64,000 bases of DNA, from NCBI GenBank assembly GCA_964036275.1, contig OZ038434.1, positions 10,745,060 through 10,809,059 on the forward strand, in the 5' to 3' direction. Numbering within the stretch: position 1 is the first letter of the stretch; each line of letters opens with the position of its first letter. Positions 49,115 through 60,900 of the stretch are shown one piece after another. The notes beneath the pieces are model-generated. The model made no database searches. It saw only the letters and a list, made by a program, of their open reading frames with translations, and was not told where the DNA came from. The stretch is from Litoditis marina. Taxonomy: Eukaryota; Nematoda; Chromadorea; Rhabditida; Rhabditidae. A program made the position numbers and the translations under genes.

Positions 49115-52100
49115 CTACTTGAATAGGTTGTTCACCATATCTTCTATCGAACGATCATCCTGAAATTGTTCCATTTTATGTGGTACCAGAAAATATCTTG
49201 ATCATTTAACAAGTGCAATATGATTATTGAGATTCAACGGATTGAAGTTATTGAAACTCTTTCAACATTCACAAGAACTGTTCGGGGGTGTGATCGAAAA
49301 CTACATAGTTCGCACAAGTGCAATCATTTTAAAAATTTCGTGTTCATGGGTTGTAAAATTCAGACAAAATTCAAAATTTGTTTTCCGAGGTTAACGTCAA
49401 CAACCCTATGCCTTTAAACATTCAGAAGTTATTCGCTAAGGTTTTCAAACCAAAATGAGACGTGTTAAGATGAACTTTTGAAAGTTCTCACATTGCCGGG
49501 CAGTCTGTCGTTCCAGCTGGGGAAGAAGTCCTTGAAGATGGGCGACTCTTTTCCCTGCAACATTGTCTCGACTCGTGTGCCCTTGCGACGCGGCAGAAGA
49601 CTCTGCTTCAAGAAGGCCTGAAACAACCGGTCGATATTTTGAAACATCACAAAATCAGTGTTTACCATCGATGATTTGAAACAATACAAAATGATTTAAA
49701 GCGTAACCTGTTGATGATGAAAACCATACAAAATCAGTGTACTTTTCTTTGTTCATGATGAGGCGCTCGAGATTTAGCTTGGACCAAGTTTTAGTTTTAC
49801 AGAACTCAATTTCGCAAAGAGGAACTAGCGCTCACGTATTATCGGTTGCTGCAATGATTCGAACTTGTTATGGGGAATGTTTCACTATAGTAATGATTCC
49901 GACCTGCTCCAGCTCAACTACGTGGAGTCCTATCTGGAGCTTTGCGACACTATCCAGAACCACAAATCAAACCGGTACCTTTGCCACCTTCCCGGCTCCC
50001 TCCCGTTCATTTTGGTTGGCCCCCGAACCGACCCAGACACAGATCAGATCCAACGCGTCCAGGATCATCACATCATCTCCATCCAAACTCTACATACATT
50101 TTATATAGATAATATATTTTATGATTGCAATTATCCTATCAATCTCATTTCAGTTTGCGAGAACTACTTCTTATTTATTGGCCACATATTTTTATGATGT
50201 GTAGATGAAGCCTTCTCCGATATACAAACGATCATGTTTTCTTCTTATTTTTCCGACCCCGACTATCACTCAGAGGATTTCTGAATAGAAAAACGTGATA
50301 CATCTGCACTTTTGGTTGCACTCAACTGTTCATTTCTTCATTGCAAATGAGTTAATAAAATCTTCTAGTCTCGGTTACATCTATAGGGTTCATTGTTTCA
50401 AACAAGCCCCTACTGTGTTTGTAGTTTGATCACTTGTTATTTCGGTCAAACTACGACGAAAGTTTCCCAAACCAGAAAGTATTTGAACAATAGACTTTTA
50501 CTCTCATTCTCACCTCTTGTCTGAAATTGGCGATTTCCTCAATACTGAGCTTCCCGGACTGATCGGACAACTGGAAGAGTCTCGGTTTGAAAGAGTGTCC
50601 CTTCTTTCCCTCGTTCCAGTCACCGAACCTAAATGACATTCAGAGATCAAAATGGTTACTGTTACCTTATTCGGATTGTTTTTTGTTATGCTCGACAACC
50701 TCGAACTCGAACAGCAGAGTATCAATTACCGTTCAAGTTTGACGTGAATCTCTTACCCACTCAGGCATGGAACGTTACCTCAAACTGTCGAACGCAGACA
50801 GGATTTTTGCGTTGTTCTTCGTCCATTCTATTGTGCTATCTAGGGTTGTTAAGACCAAACTCGAATTTCGAAAAAACTCGAAATAACTCGAAATTTCGAG
50901 TTTCGAGTTCGACTCGAAAAACTCGAAATCTCCAAAACTCGAGTAACTCGAAACTCGAAAAACTCGGTTTTTCTCCAAACTCGAAATACTCGAAACTCGA
51001 AAAACTCGAAATTTTTGAAACTCGAAAAGTTCGAGTTTTCGAGTTTCGAGTTTGGCCTTGTCCCAAGTCAGAAATATTGGACGAATGAGCGTTTCACAGC
51101 ACTTTTTTTGCTATTTCAAACATAAAACGCTTCTTTTTTCACGATTCTCGCATAATCACGTGAAAAAAATCGAATTTCTCGAAAAATTATTATTTGTTCA
51201 GCTCGATAAAAAACTAAAACTTAACGACCAAACTCGAAACTCGAAAATCGAGTTTTTCGAGTTCAACTCGAAACTCGAAAACTCGGTTTTTTTTGAAACG
51301 CTGAAAACTCGAACTCGAAAAACTCGAAATTCCCAAAACTCGATTAACTCGAAACTCGAAAAACTCGTTTTTTCCCAAAACTCGAAAAACTCGAAACTCG
51401 CAAACTCGAAATTTCAAACTCGATTAACAACCCTAGTGCTATCCGACTGCCAGCTTTAGCCCTTCGGTAAGGTGTTGACACCACTGATAAACTTCTCGCT
51501 GATTTTGTCTTGATTCTATTTGGTTATAAGACACCCATTTCAATGAATAAGCATTCAAATATTCAAGGAAATGTCTATTCTCAGTATTTCTCGGTTTCAA
51601 TGGAAGGCGAACATCCTATAGTTGCAATCATTCCCACTGAGACCTCGGCAACGTGCCAACAAATTTTCCAAACGGCTTCTCAACACCTTAATGTTGCTCA
51701 AAACACTTAAATTTTCTCCGAGACGTAGTTGAGCACTGTTGTAGTACGTGGGTGGAAATTCTTCTTGTCAAACATTTTATTTCTACTAATATAATCATTT
51801 GCAATTTTGTTGGCACGCTGCCAAAGTCTAAGTGAGAATGGCGAAAACTATACCATTGAGTGAACATGGCTGGCTCGGCTGTCTCCAAAACACGGGTGAC
51901 TTGGGTCCATGGAGGACGATTCTGAATTCAGTACGTGTAGGCGGTGACCATATCGTCTTTGCAGTTTGATCTGCGTACACATGTGTACTCTCGAATTTCT
52001 TGAATAAAGTAGACGATAAGGTACTACGTGCTACCGCATGCTTTTGAAAGAGTATTTAAAAACCACTAAACATTATTTTCCATAATCTTTACAATTGAGC

Positions 52101-55100
52101 TACCGCGCATGAACTGAGGCGGCCATGGTAAAAAAAACTGACTGATTCTTTCTCCCGAAATGAATTTAGTTTATATCACTGATAACCTGTTGTTTGATGT
52201 AGTCCTGCGCCCAGACCATGGCCTGCGAACGTTCCTTGGGAGTGCACTTCTTACCGATCCACACGAAAATACCCCCATCCACTGCGTCGAGAATAAACGC
52301 ATCCTGAAACAAATGGGACACTCGAGATACTAATTAGGAATAGTTACATCAGGATTTAACAAATATTTTGATGTTTACATGCATGAAATAAAATGAGGAG
52401 ATAATTCTTATGCTAGTTTTTAGCCCGGATGTAGGTTCAGCAGAATAGTGGGAATAAAAAATAAAGAGAGAGGAGGGAGAGAGGGTAAAGAGAGGGAGGG
52501 ACGAATACAATAGTGGCGAGCTTTTCACGAACAGCGTCTGAACACCAACACAGCATCTCTCACCTGTGTGTCCAATTTCTTCTGTGGTATGTCACCTTGA
52601 GCTTCTTTGGTCAACTTCAATTTGCCAGTCGCGTCAGATACCCTGAATTCGGTGAAGTTGGTTGTAAAAAGAACTACTGACCGGAGTGAAAATATCAATT
52701 CGAACCATTTGCTAGGTTTGCTGTCAGTTATGTATACGCCAGTGAAAATAATGTTTTTCATGATTAATTTCACAAACGTTTAAAAAGTGTGATGTAAACC
52801 GCAACAGCTACAGCAGCCGGCATTTTTCCACTAGAGCAGACGGTATTCAAATACTGAGGTTTCAGGGTCTATGTCCTCTAGAATTCTTACTCCGATTCAT
52901 TATGATTTTTGAAAAAAAAAACTTTTTCTGAGCGAAAATCGCGAGCGCCCAACTGTTTGCTTCGTGACTTTTTCGAAGTTGAAACTTTTAACTCGAGAAA
53001 ATATGGTGCGAACAACAGCTGAAAACTGACTCCAACCTCCAGAGGGAAACCTGCTGGTTCGTGGTTTCCCAGCAGTATTCATCATCATCTGTCGCTCGCG
53101 AAATCGTTGGAACCACCCGCAGTCCACCGAAGTACGACCAGAACTCCTCGTCCGTATTCCAGTCAGAATCTGGAAACTCCGGGTATCACTGGTATTGAAA
53201 TAGATAAAACTACAGAAAACTGTCTCATTAACTACGTATGCATAACTATTTCGCAGTGTTAGTTTTCCCGCATAGGCCTGTTCTGACTCTATCTGCTAGG
53301 ATTGTGTTAGACTGTTGTCGAACTTGGCATCGCCACCAGCTGCAGTGAAGTAATTACATTAAGTTACTTTTGTTCACTTCGAAGGCAAGAAATAGCGGAA
53401 TTCGGCTATGAACTCACCGAGAATTTCCACTTTCGCCTTGCCTCCCCTCTCGTTCTCAGCTATGTTTCTTGCGCTCACCATTCCCTGAAAAACGGTTTAC
53501 GGTATCGAATTTCACGACAGCTATGAACTTAATAAGAACATATGCTTTATTCACTTGTTTGTTCGTGTTTTCACTGTTTGAGGAGACCTTGTTAAAAGTG
53601 TTGTACCGATAATGTTATCCTGAATCACGAATGAAAAGCTACAAGATCCAACTACAGTGGCATACCAAAGCCAAACTACTTTTCTGCCCGCCCAAGGGAT
53701 TGCAAACAGCATACTGCTCGAATATACATTTTCACGTATAATCTCCGGAACATTCAAAACAGTTACGATGGTTAAAGTTCAAAGTACACACAAATGTATG
53801 TTTCTACGCGACATATGTGTAAATAAAACGTGATTCATCTGTGAATTCTAACTCGTACCTTGATTCTCTCCATTCTCCCACACTCGGGAGGCATCCACAC
53901 AAACACGGTTTTTCCCAGATCAAGAAGAAAAACATCACCGATGTTGAGAGACTCCTTTTTGCAAGGCACCTGGAAATAAAATTTTCTGGAGACTGTATGC
54001 CTTTTTTCTGCACCCTATAAAAATAAGTTCTGTTCAAATTCAAAATGTGAGAAGTATGTTTATTTCACTGCACTAAACATTGAAATCTCAGAAAATGTAT
54101 AACTTCGGCTGTTTGAATTTCGAAAAGAAAGTAAAACTACAACTACAATATCGGAAGTGTATACTTTCTACCCCCCCCCCCCCCCCTCCCAAACTTGTAT
54201 CGCAGCCAACACAGTTCGTTGTGATTAAATAATTAAATTAATCAAATATGTACAATAAGTAATTAGTAGTCACCTGCGTGCATCTGACCACCCGTTTTCC
54301 CTTACAGTGGAACAGTTTCGGTGTCCATTTGGAGAATTTGTCCTCCACATGATGGTATCCCGAACTGTATCCACCCTCCATGTACCTGAACTTGAGAGTA
54401 TAAAAAGGTTTTCTCGTATGAATCGAAAAATCGCTTCCACCCTTCTCTCCCTCTCTTTTTCTTTTTCTTTTTCTCTCTCCTTTTCTCTCTTTTCTCTCTC
54501 TGTCTTCTTCTTTCTCTCCCTCTCTTTTTCTTTTTCTCTCTCCTTTTCTCTCGTTCTCTCTATCTCTCTCTCTCTGTATGTAGTACACTCGCTCTTCCCA
54601 CCTCAGTCCATTCGGAAAATAGGACAAGAATAGTGCAGACTCGTGATCCTGTGTCTCTCGATGTTGAATCGGGAAGTCTCCGAGAACTTGATCTATTTCC
54701 ACTGCCTGCAACATATCAGTTTCAGTTTCGGCTAGACTTTCAAGTGCATTTTGAACCAACTATACAATCTGACGACTGAGTCTGTAAACAAAAAATAGAG
54801 ATCGCTCTTTCCAAACCAGCTCGTACGGTGTATTTGCCCTATCCCAGTGTGGTTATAGTTTTATCCCGTTGCTTCACGGTCAGAATAAAACTATGGCGCA
54901 TCCGGAGATTAAATACAACGAAGATTTGGTCACTGTGTCATGCTCTCCTGAGGTCAGTTTTCAGTGAAAAAAACATAAATTTGCTATGAGAACAATTCAA
55001 CGAGATGATTAAGAAATTGAAACACTGTTTCATTTAAACTAGTTCTCCTATGTGTTTGTAGTTTGATCCTACAGCTTCCGTGAACCATTTCATGCATCGA

Positions 55101-55843
55101 AATGGAACTACAGCGAAGATTTGTCCGCTTTCTATAACCTTTATAGCAGCTGTTCCCCTCTCATCCGTAGTACTGTGCTTGCCCAGCCAGAAATGCACAT
55201 CCCATCCACGGGCACTGACTGTCTGAAAAATGTTATATCAAGAAAACTTGAACTTTAAAAAAACCGTGAATCAAAAAACAATTGAATAAACAAGTGACAC
55301 CTGTTTTTTTTCGAAACCAAACTTTCTAAACTTGTCCTCTCAAAACTTTACTAAAGCCAATCAGTACTTTCTCGAAAACTCTCCGTAAATGTGTTGCAAC
55401 TGAAACTTATTCCTTTGGAAGTAAAAATTTGGCAGTTGTATGAATTAGAACTCTAAAAGGTTAAGTTACACTTCTGATAAAATTAGTAGGACCGTAAAAC
55501 GTACATTGAGAAAGACGTACGAATCCCCAGTGAACAGCACGCCGTGTTGCTCTTTTGGAACTCTCTCCAGCTTGAATTTCTGGAAAGAAAACTTGTTGAA
55601 TACTATCTATTTGGGGGGATAGGGAATATCTAGTGTTTTCCAATGTGCTATTCCGCTTACACTTATAATTTATCGCTAGTATAATAACACGAGATAAGTT
55701 AGTATAATAAACAAAAGATATCAAAGATTATTGATACCAATATTCGGCAGCTATCTTTTCACGAGATTTTCACTCACATTAATTCGCCATGTTTCGAGGC
55801 CTATCCTCTTCCCAACTCCACTGAGTGCTGGATCGTACGACAT
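49115..55843 (-). CDS. four-repeat gelsolin-like actin-severing protein, paralogue 1 (apparent 1-bp frameshift)
   Basis: This protein binds, severs and caps actin under Ca2+ control. Exons, 5' to 3': 55843-55778, 55579-55505, 55222-55139, 54705-54602, 54385-54274, 53969-53859, 53484-53418, 53170-53037, 52642-52564, 52303-52187, 51921-51854, 50628-50514, 50089-49979, 49617-49492, 49159-49115. It would encode about 470 aa. Repeats: G1 with [34 protein letters not shown]2 with [26 protein letters not shown]3 with [25 protein letters not shown]4 with [33 protein letters not shown]. There is no villin headpiece. The ATG is 14 nt after TATTTTCAG. Exon 53170-53037 is 134 nt where the paralogue has 133, so the frame breaks near 53159-53161 (CCC for expected CC). 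This is an assembly error or a real lesion. Confidence 0.85.
50409..50456. repeat. family C short palindromic element
   Basis: CTGTGTTTGTAGTTTGATC on the left, GGTCAAACTACGAC on the right, about 48 bp in all. It lies in a gelsolin intron. Confidence 0.65.
50841..51435. mobile_element. hAT-like non-autonomous element with 8-bp target duplication
   Basis: Termini TAGGGTTGTTAA and TTAACAACCCTA are perfect 12-bp inverted repeats. They are flanked by a perfect 8-bp direct repeat GTGCTATC (50833-50840 and 51436-51443). An 8-bp duplication and TAGGG-type ends are hAT hallmarks. Subterminal zones (50854-51055 and 51229-51423) are arrays of ACTCGAAA/TTCGAGTT units, and a ~170-bp unique centre lies between. 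It sits in a gelsolin intron and contains no transposase. Frames within it reflect the repeat only. Confidence 0.9.
54441..54580. repeat. CT-rich microsatellite in a gelsolin intron
   Basis: TCTCTTTTTCTTTTTCTCTC-like units lie between the G1 exons 54602-54705 and 54274-54385. The frame reading through it is an artefact. A 16-base C run lies nearby at 54171-54186. Confidence 0.85.
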
Positions 55844-55857
55844 TCCTATATCGAACT

Positions 55858-57983
55858 CTGAAAATACTAATTTGGAATGGAAATATTATTTGGGTCAACT
55901 CCATATCATATCTTATAAGCAATATTTTTCAGATGTACATATCAGAACAAAAACTGCTATGACCGAAAAAAAATTATTTCTAGATAGAAGCTGTCAACGT
56001 GTACGGCCAAAGATCTTCTTATCAGAGTCATTCACGAAACAATTAACTGGACATAAATGTAATAAAGTCCTTATAAAACTCAGTAAGCAAAGAAAGTCCT
56101 AACAAATACCTGAGCAACTGGAAGAAAACCGATATTTTCTTTTCAGTTTTCCTTTCCAAATTATTAAAATTAAACTAATGATTACAACCCTAAATCCATA
56201 AATAGCTTTCTAGACGTAGACCACTAGGGATGAAAAACAGCTTGGTAAGCATCGGAGAATGCAGCGAAATGATGGAAAACACGTGAATAGGACAACGTAT
56301 CCTATTAGATGGTGAGTACCTTAGTAGTAATTGAGGTTTTCATGTAAACAAGCAAAAACAAATGTAAACGTTACTATTTTACTCAAATGTAAAATATTCC
56401 AAGATATAATTGATTAATGTACTGTAGGAAACTTATTTCTCAACTAAAAGGTGATAGAGTCATGAAATATATTTCTTAGAAGAAACTTATTTTATATTAG
56501 TCGTAGTTATGTTAGTATTAGCCCAAAAATCGTCTTGAATCAGGGTCGAAACGATTTTTGAGTACATCTTTTACTGAGCACATTCATATAATTATAAACT
56601 TATTTTAGTTGGAAAATACTATTATTGATTAGGTAAGAGTATCAGTCGAACAAATATTCTATGAAAAAATCCACCCTGATAAGGGAACCAAATATTGACA
56701 CACGTGATACGAACCATTCATAACAATTCTGACTTTCACGTTCGACAGTTTTTGGGGAAATATACTTGGAAGAAGAAACAAAACTGCCGGATAAAGGTGA
56801 GTTACATTTATGAGTGTAAAAATTGTCAGTTTGGCCAAATGTACTGGTATAATAAACAATATTTCAAACGACAATTTCAAATAAATAATAATAAGTACAA
56901 TGAAACGGATAATTGTTAAGCTTCTCTGGTTAAATAGTTGACAACTATGGTTTTTGACATCATATATGACACGTCGAACCGAGAAAACACAAGAGCTGAA
57001 ATATAAATTATTCTGGGGGGGGGGGGGGGGGTCCCCTAGCTCTACTCAAATCTATAGAAAAGTATAAGACTTTAGAATGAATGAGTGTAGCAACAACTTT
57101 ATGAGTCATGTCTGCAGAACAGGTTGGTTGACTATATTTCGATGGTACTTGAACTTGAGACTATACTGAACCTTTTCGATGTGCGATGAGTAATTATAAT
57201 ATTATTATTAGTTCTATTCGCATTTTATTGTCACGCAAAAGGTTATGCATTATATCTTGTACATTACGCTGTACGAGAAATATTACCTCCAAATGGTAAT
57301 AAATGTATATTTAAAGGCGAAATAGTACTTTTAAATGTCAATTGTATGCCTATTCCTGACTAATTATACACGTTATTCACTGAAATCGATTTTTCGACTA
57401 GTTTACGTTGATTTTCATTGTTTCACGAGAAGAATTGCAGCACAAAAAATTATTTAAATTTTTTACTCGCTTCTCTTCTAATACGATACGGATTGTTGGG
57501 AGCTTTCATGAACAAAACAGAAAGAAACGCAATGGTTTATTGTCGTACAAATGAAGGGATTACAACGTTGCGATAAGGTACTGATACACAATTATGACAT
57601 CATTTACGTTCATTTTCAGTGATTCATCAAAAATATAAAAACAGTTTTGTTTTATGATAATAGAAAACCATAAAAAACGCAATAGAACCTAAAAAGGTTT
57701 CATTTTCTCGTTATTCTGCTGTGTGTGATTATATTCAACCTACAATAGGTTACTGAATGTGGTTATTCTTTTTTTATATTGTTCAATGGATTTGATGCAC
57801 TTCTGCGATGTATTAAATTAATTTAAGTACTTATTACACAAATTTGGCATACAAAAATTTCAACAACTTCGAAGCATGTTCGCTAACAGGACACGGCTGA
57901 ATAATGGGAAAACCAGAATAAATACTATCTTCGTAGTTTGAAAGCCTTCAGAACGTGGTTTTCGTACATCAATCTCATGTCGC
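55858..57983. other. intergenic between tandem gelsolin genes
   Basis: This 2.1-kb spacer separates the 3' end of paralogue 2 from the start of paralogue 1. It contains a family B stem-loop at 56523-56585 and a G17 run at 57015-57031. It should hold the paralogue 1 promoter. Confidence 0.5.
56523..56585 (+). repeat. stem-loop repeat family B, copy 5 (AT stem variant)
   Basis: AAAAATCGT - TTGAATCAGGGTC - ACGATTTTT, then a TTACTGAGCACAT tail. It has the same stem pair as the 40.5-kb copy. Confidence 0.7.
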
Positions 57984-60900
57984 TCACTTGAAAAGAAGCT
58001 TGCGCATATTTTCCACCGACCGCTGATCCTGAAACATCAGAATGTTATATGTTTGAACCATTACAAGTTCAATAATTTCTATTCGGTACTTTAGCTGATT
58101 TCTCTGAGAAACTCGTTTCTAGTGAGAAGACTCGTGTTCTGCACACCTATACGACCATATTTCCAAGTAAATTCATAGCTGCCGTATATTCCACTGTGAC
58201 CTCGGCAACCTGCCAATAAAATTCTGAATTAAAGGTGGTCTGACAGGAACCAAATCTCGTGCCTTGCGCTCCACGGTTAATACACTCGCTCCAACGCGAA
58301 GGCGCTCCAAAAACGAAGTTTTCGAATCTCCGCTAATGAATTGTGATTAAATGGTACACAAAATATCAATAAATTAGTTTTTGCAGCGCATTTGCATTGG
58401 AGCGACGAATTTAACCGTGGAGCGCAAAGCACGAGCTTTGGTTCCTGTCAGACCACTCTAATACATTTCACAGAACACACTGGTTTTTAGATAGGTTCCA
58501 ATCACGCTGTTACGAGGCAGGTCCTGTCTCAAACGTTTTACTCGTTACACAGTGATACACCGCTTAGAGCTTTAGCCAGTACGCTGCCAGTGCAGTCGAA
58601 ACGACTTTAACTGAACCGTACTTGCACGACACTCCACGCTGCGCCAGATGTCACAGAGAGAGATATTTCAAAAATAAAAAAGGTAAGCTAAAAATATATC
58701 TCCTGAGCAATATTTCTAAAACTTCTGCTGAAGTTCTACTGATTCCTGTTCTACAACATTTAGCTCACGAAGTTTTATGAGGTTTTCATGAGAAAAATCG
58801 TAATGTTGGATGGATTTTCATGAAGTGGGATGAAATGCTGATGATTGTAATGTAGACATTTCCTTATAAAATCTGTCCAACTAATATATCCCAATCATTG
58901 GTTCTGTGGGCGATTAGGCAGCCAACTCACATCTTTGAACAACTTCTCATCCCAGGACGGGAAAAACTTTTTGAATGTCGGTGTCTCCTTTCCTTGGAAA
59001 ATCGTCTCAATGGTCGTCTTCTTGTGACGAGGAAGTTTACTTTGTTTCAAAAACGCCTGGAAATCGAAAACAATCTGCTTTCGAGAGTACACATAAAAAC
59101 AAAATAGCTTTTGGAGATTCGTTTTGGACCGAAACTGTTTTCTTCTCAAAAAGTAAATAAGACAGGATCCGTTTCTTCTTCACCCACTACAGCCACATTC
59201 ACAGGTTATCATGTAAAGGGTGTAATTGTGGTTTCTGAAAAAAGAAACAATCGTTTAAGACAGTTGCTGTGAAGTTTTATCATTACTATTAATGGTTTTG
59301 AGTATTGTCCGAACCTCGGCTTTCTTCTCGGCGCCTTCCCTTTCGTTTGGGTTGGCCGCCGCCCCGACCCAGACATAGATGAGGTTCAACGCATCCAGAA
59401 TCATCACGTCATCGCCGTCAAGACTCTGAAATTTATGATTAACACATGTTTTCACAAAAATAACTTTGTTTTTCTTACGTTTTCGAACTTTTCAGGAAGT
59501 ATGACCGTCAATGTACCTTGTAAAGTACGTTGGAAACGTAAAAATCAAGGTAAGAACGGTCTGATCAGTCACAGGTTTCACGCAAATTACTCTGCACTAG
59601 GAGTATGGTGTGTGTTCTGGATTCTGACCTCCTGATCAAAGTTGGCAACTTCTTCCACTACTAGTTTACCGCTTTCGTCTGACACTTGATAGAGTCTCGG
59701 TTGGAAAGACTTGGCCTTCTTGGCGTCCTGCCAATCACCGAACCTGAAAATGCTCTCTGACGTCATTGTTAAGAATAGCCTGGCGCCCTGCTCCGTCTTT
59801 CTATCTGCACGTTTGTTAGGCTCAGAACAACTTTGTACTCTGAGTGAGGTCGCTGTCTAGGGTTAGATGAACATTTAGGAACGAAGAGTTTTACAGAGCT
59901 CCCTGACCGCTGACCACGACCAACAGTAAATTTTGGTTAGTGTTTTTGATTTCACCTAGTTGGGTAGTAATTTTATCAAATGGTAAACTATAAACTACCA
60001 TTGTGTGAACATGGCTGGCTCCACAGTCTCCAATACTCTTGTGACCTGGGTCCAGGCGGGGAGGTTCTGGAACAGAATGGATTCGGTTTGACAACAAGTT
60101 GGAAAAGTGAGAGGTGGAGATGTAAACGGGAACTAGACAACAAAAAGGTTAAATAGTGAAAATAAGGCTTTCTTTCAAGAAATGCTTCAAAAGGTTGGAA
60201 ACCTCTGATGCAATGAGAGATAGGTGACAATGAAAGGAAGGAAATATAGAAAGGAGAAAAAGAGATAGTGAGAGAAAGAGAAATATAGATAGAGGCAGTA
60301 ATTCATAAAATATCGGATCTCTAGTCGTAATTGGTGTTTTCGGAATTGAACGTGTTCACCTGCTGTTTGAGATATTGTTCTCCCCATGTCATAGCCTTTG
60401 CCCTCTCTTCCAGCGTACATTCCCTGCCCACCCACACATAGACTCCATCCTTCAAGGCGTCCAAAATGAAAGCGTCCTGCAAATGTTTCAGGTTTCTTTA
60501 ATAAAAAAATGAACAAAATCCGGCTTTGCTTCTCAAAAAAAACGTGAAAACTTCATGGGAATCGCGCGCAGCGCGAAGCGCTGTGCGAGATTTGTCTTTG
60601 GTCCGGCTAATGCACGCCTCCGTTTTTTTTAGTTTTCCCATAAAAAGGCTGAAATTTGCAAAACAGAACTTTTACAAACTGGGGAAGTTTCTACAGCATA
60701 TTTGCAAAGTGTGCCCCAAATTTTATCGAAATCGGTTGAGTTTGAGCCAAGTTATGAAGTTTTCGCTTCATCAAGAGCGCCAACTTCCGTCGTGTGTGGG
60801 TGGGTGGGTGGGTGGGTGGGTTGTGACAAGGGAAAATTCCCAGTTTAAGGGTTTCTACTGAATCGATTTCGTTGAAAATTGTGGAAGACATGTGATACCT

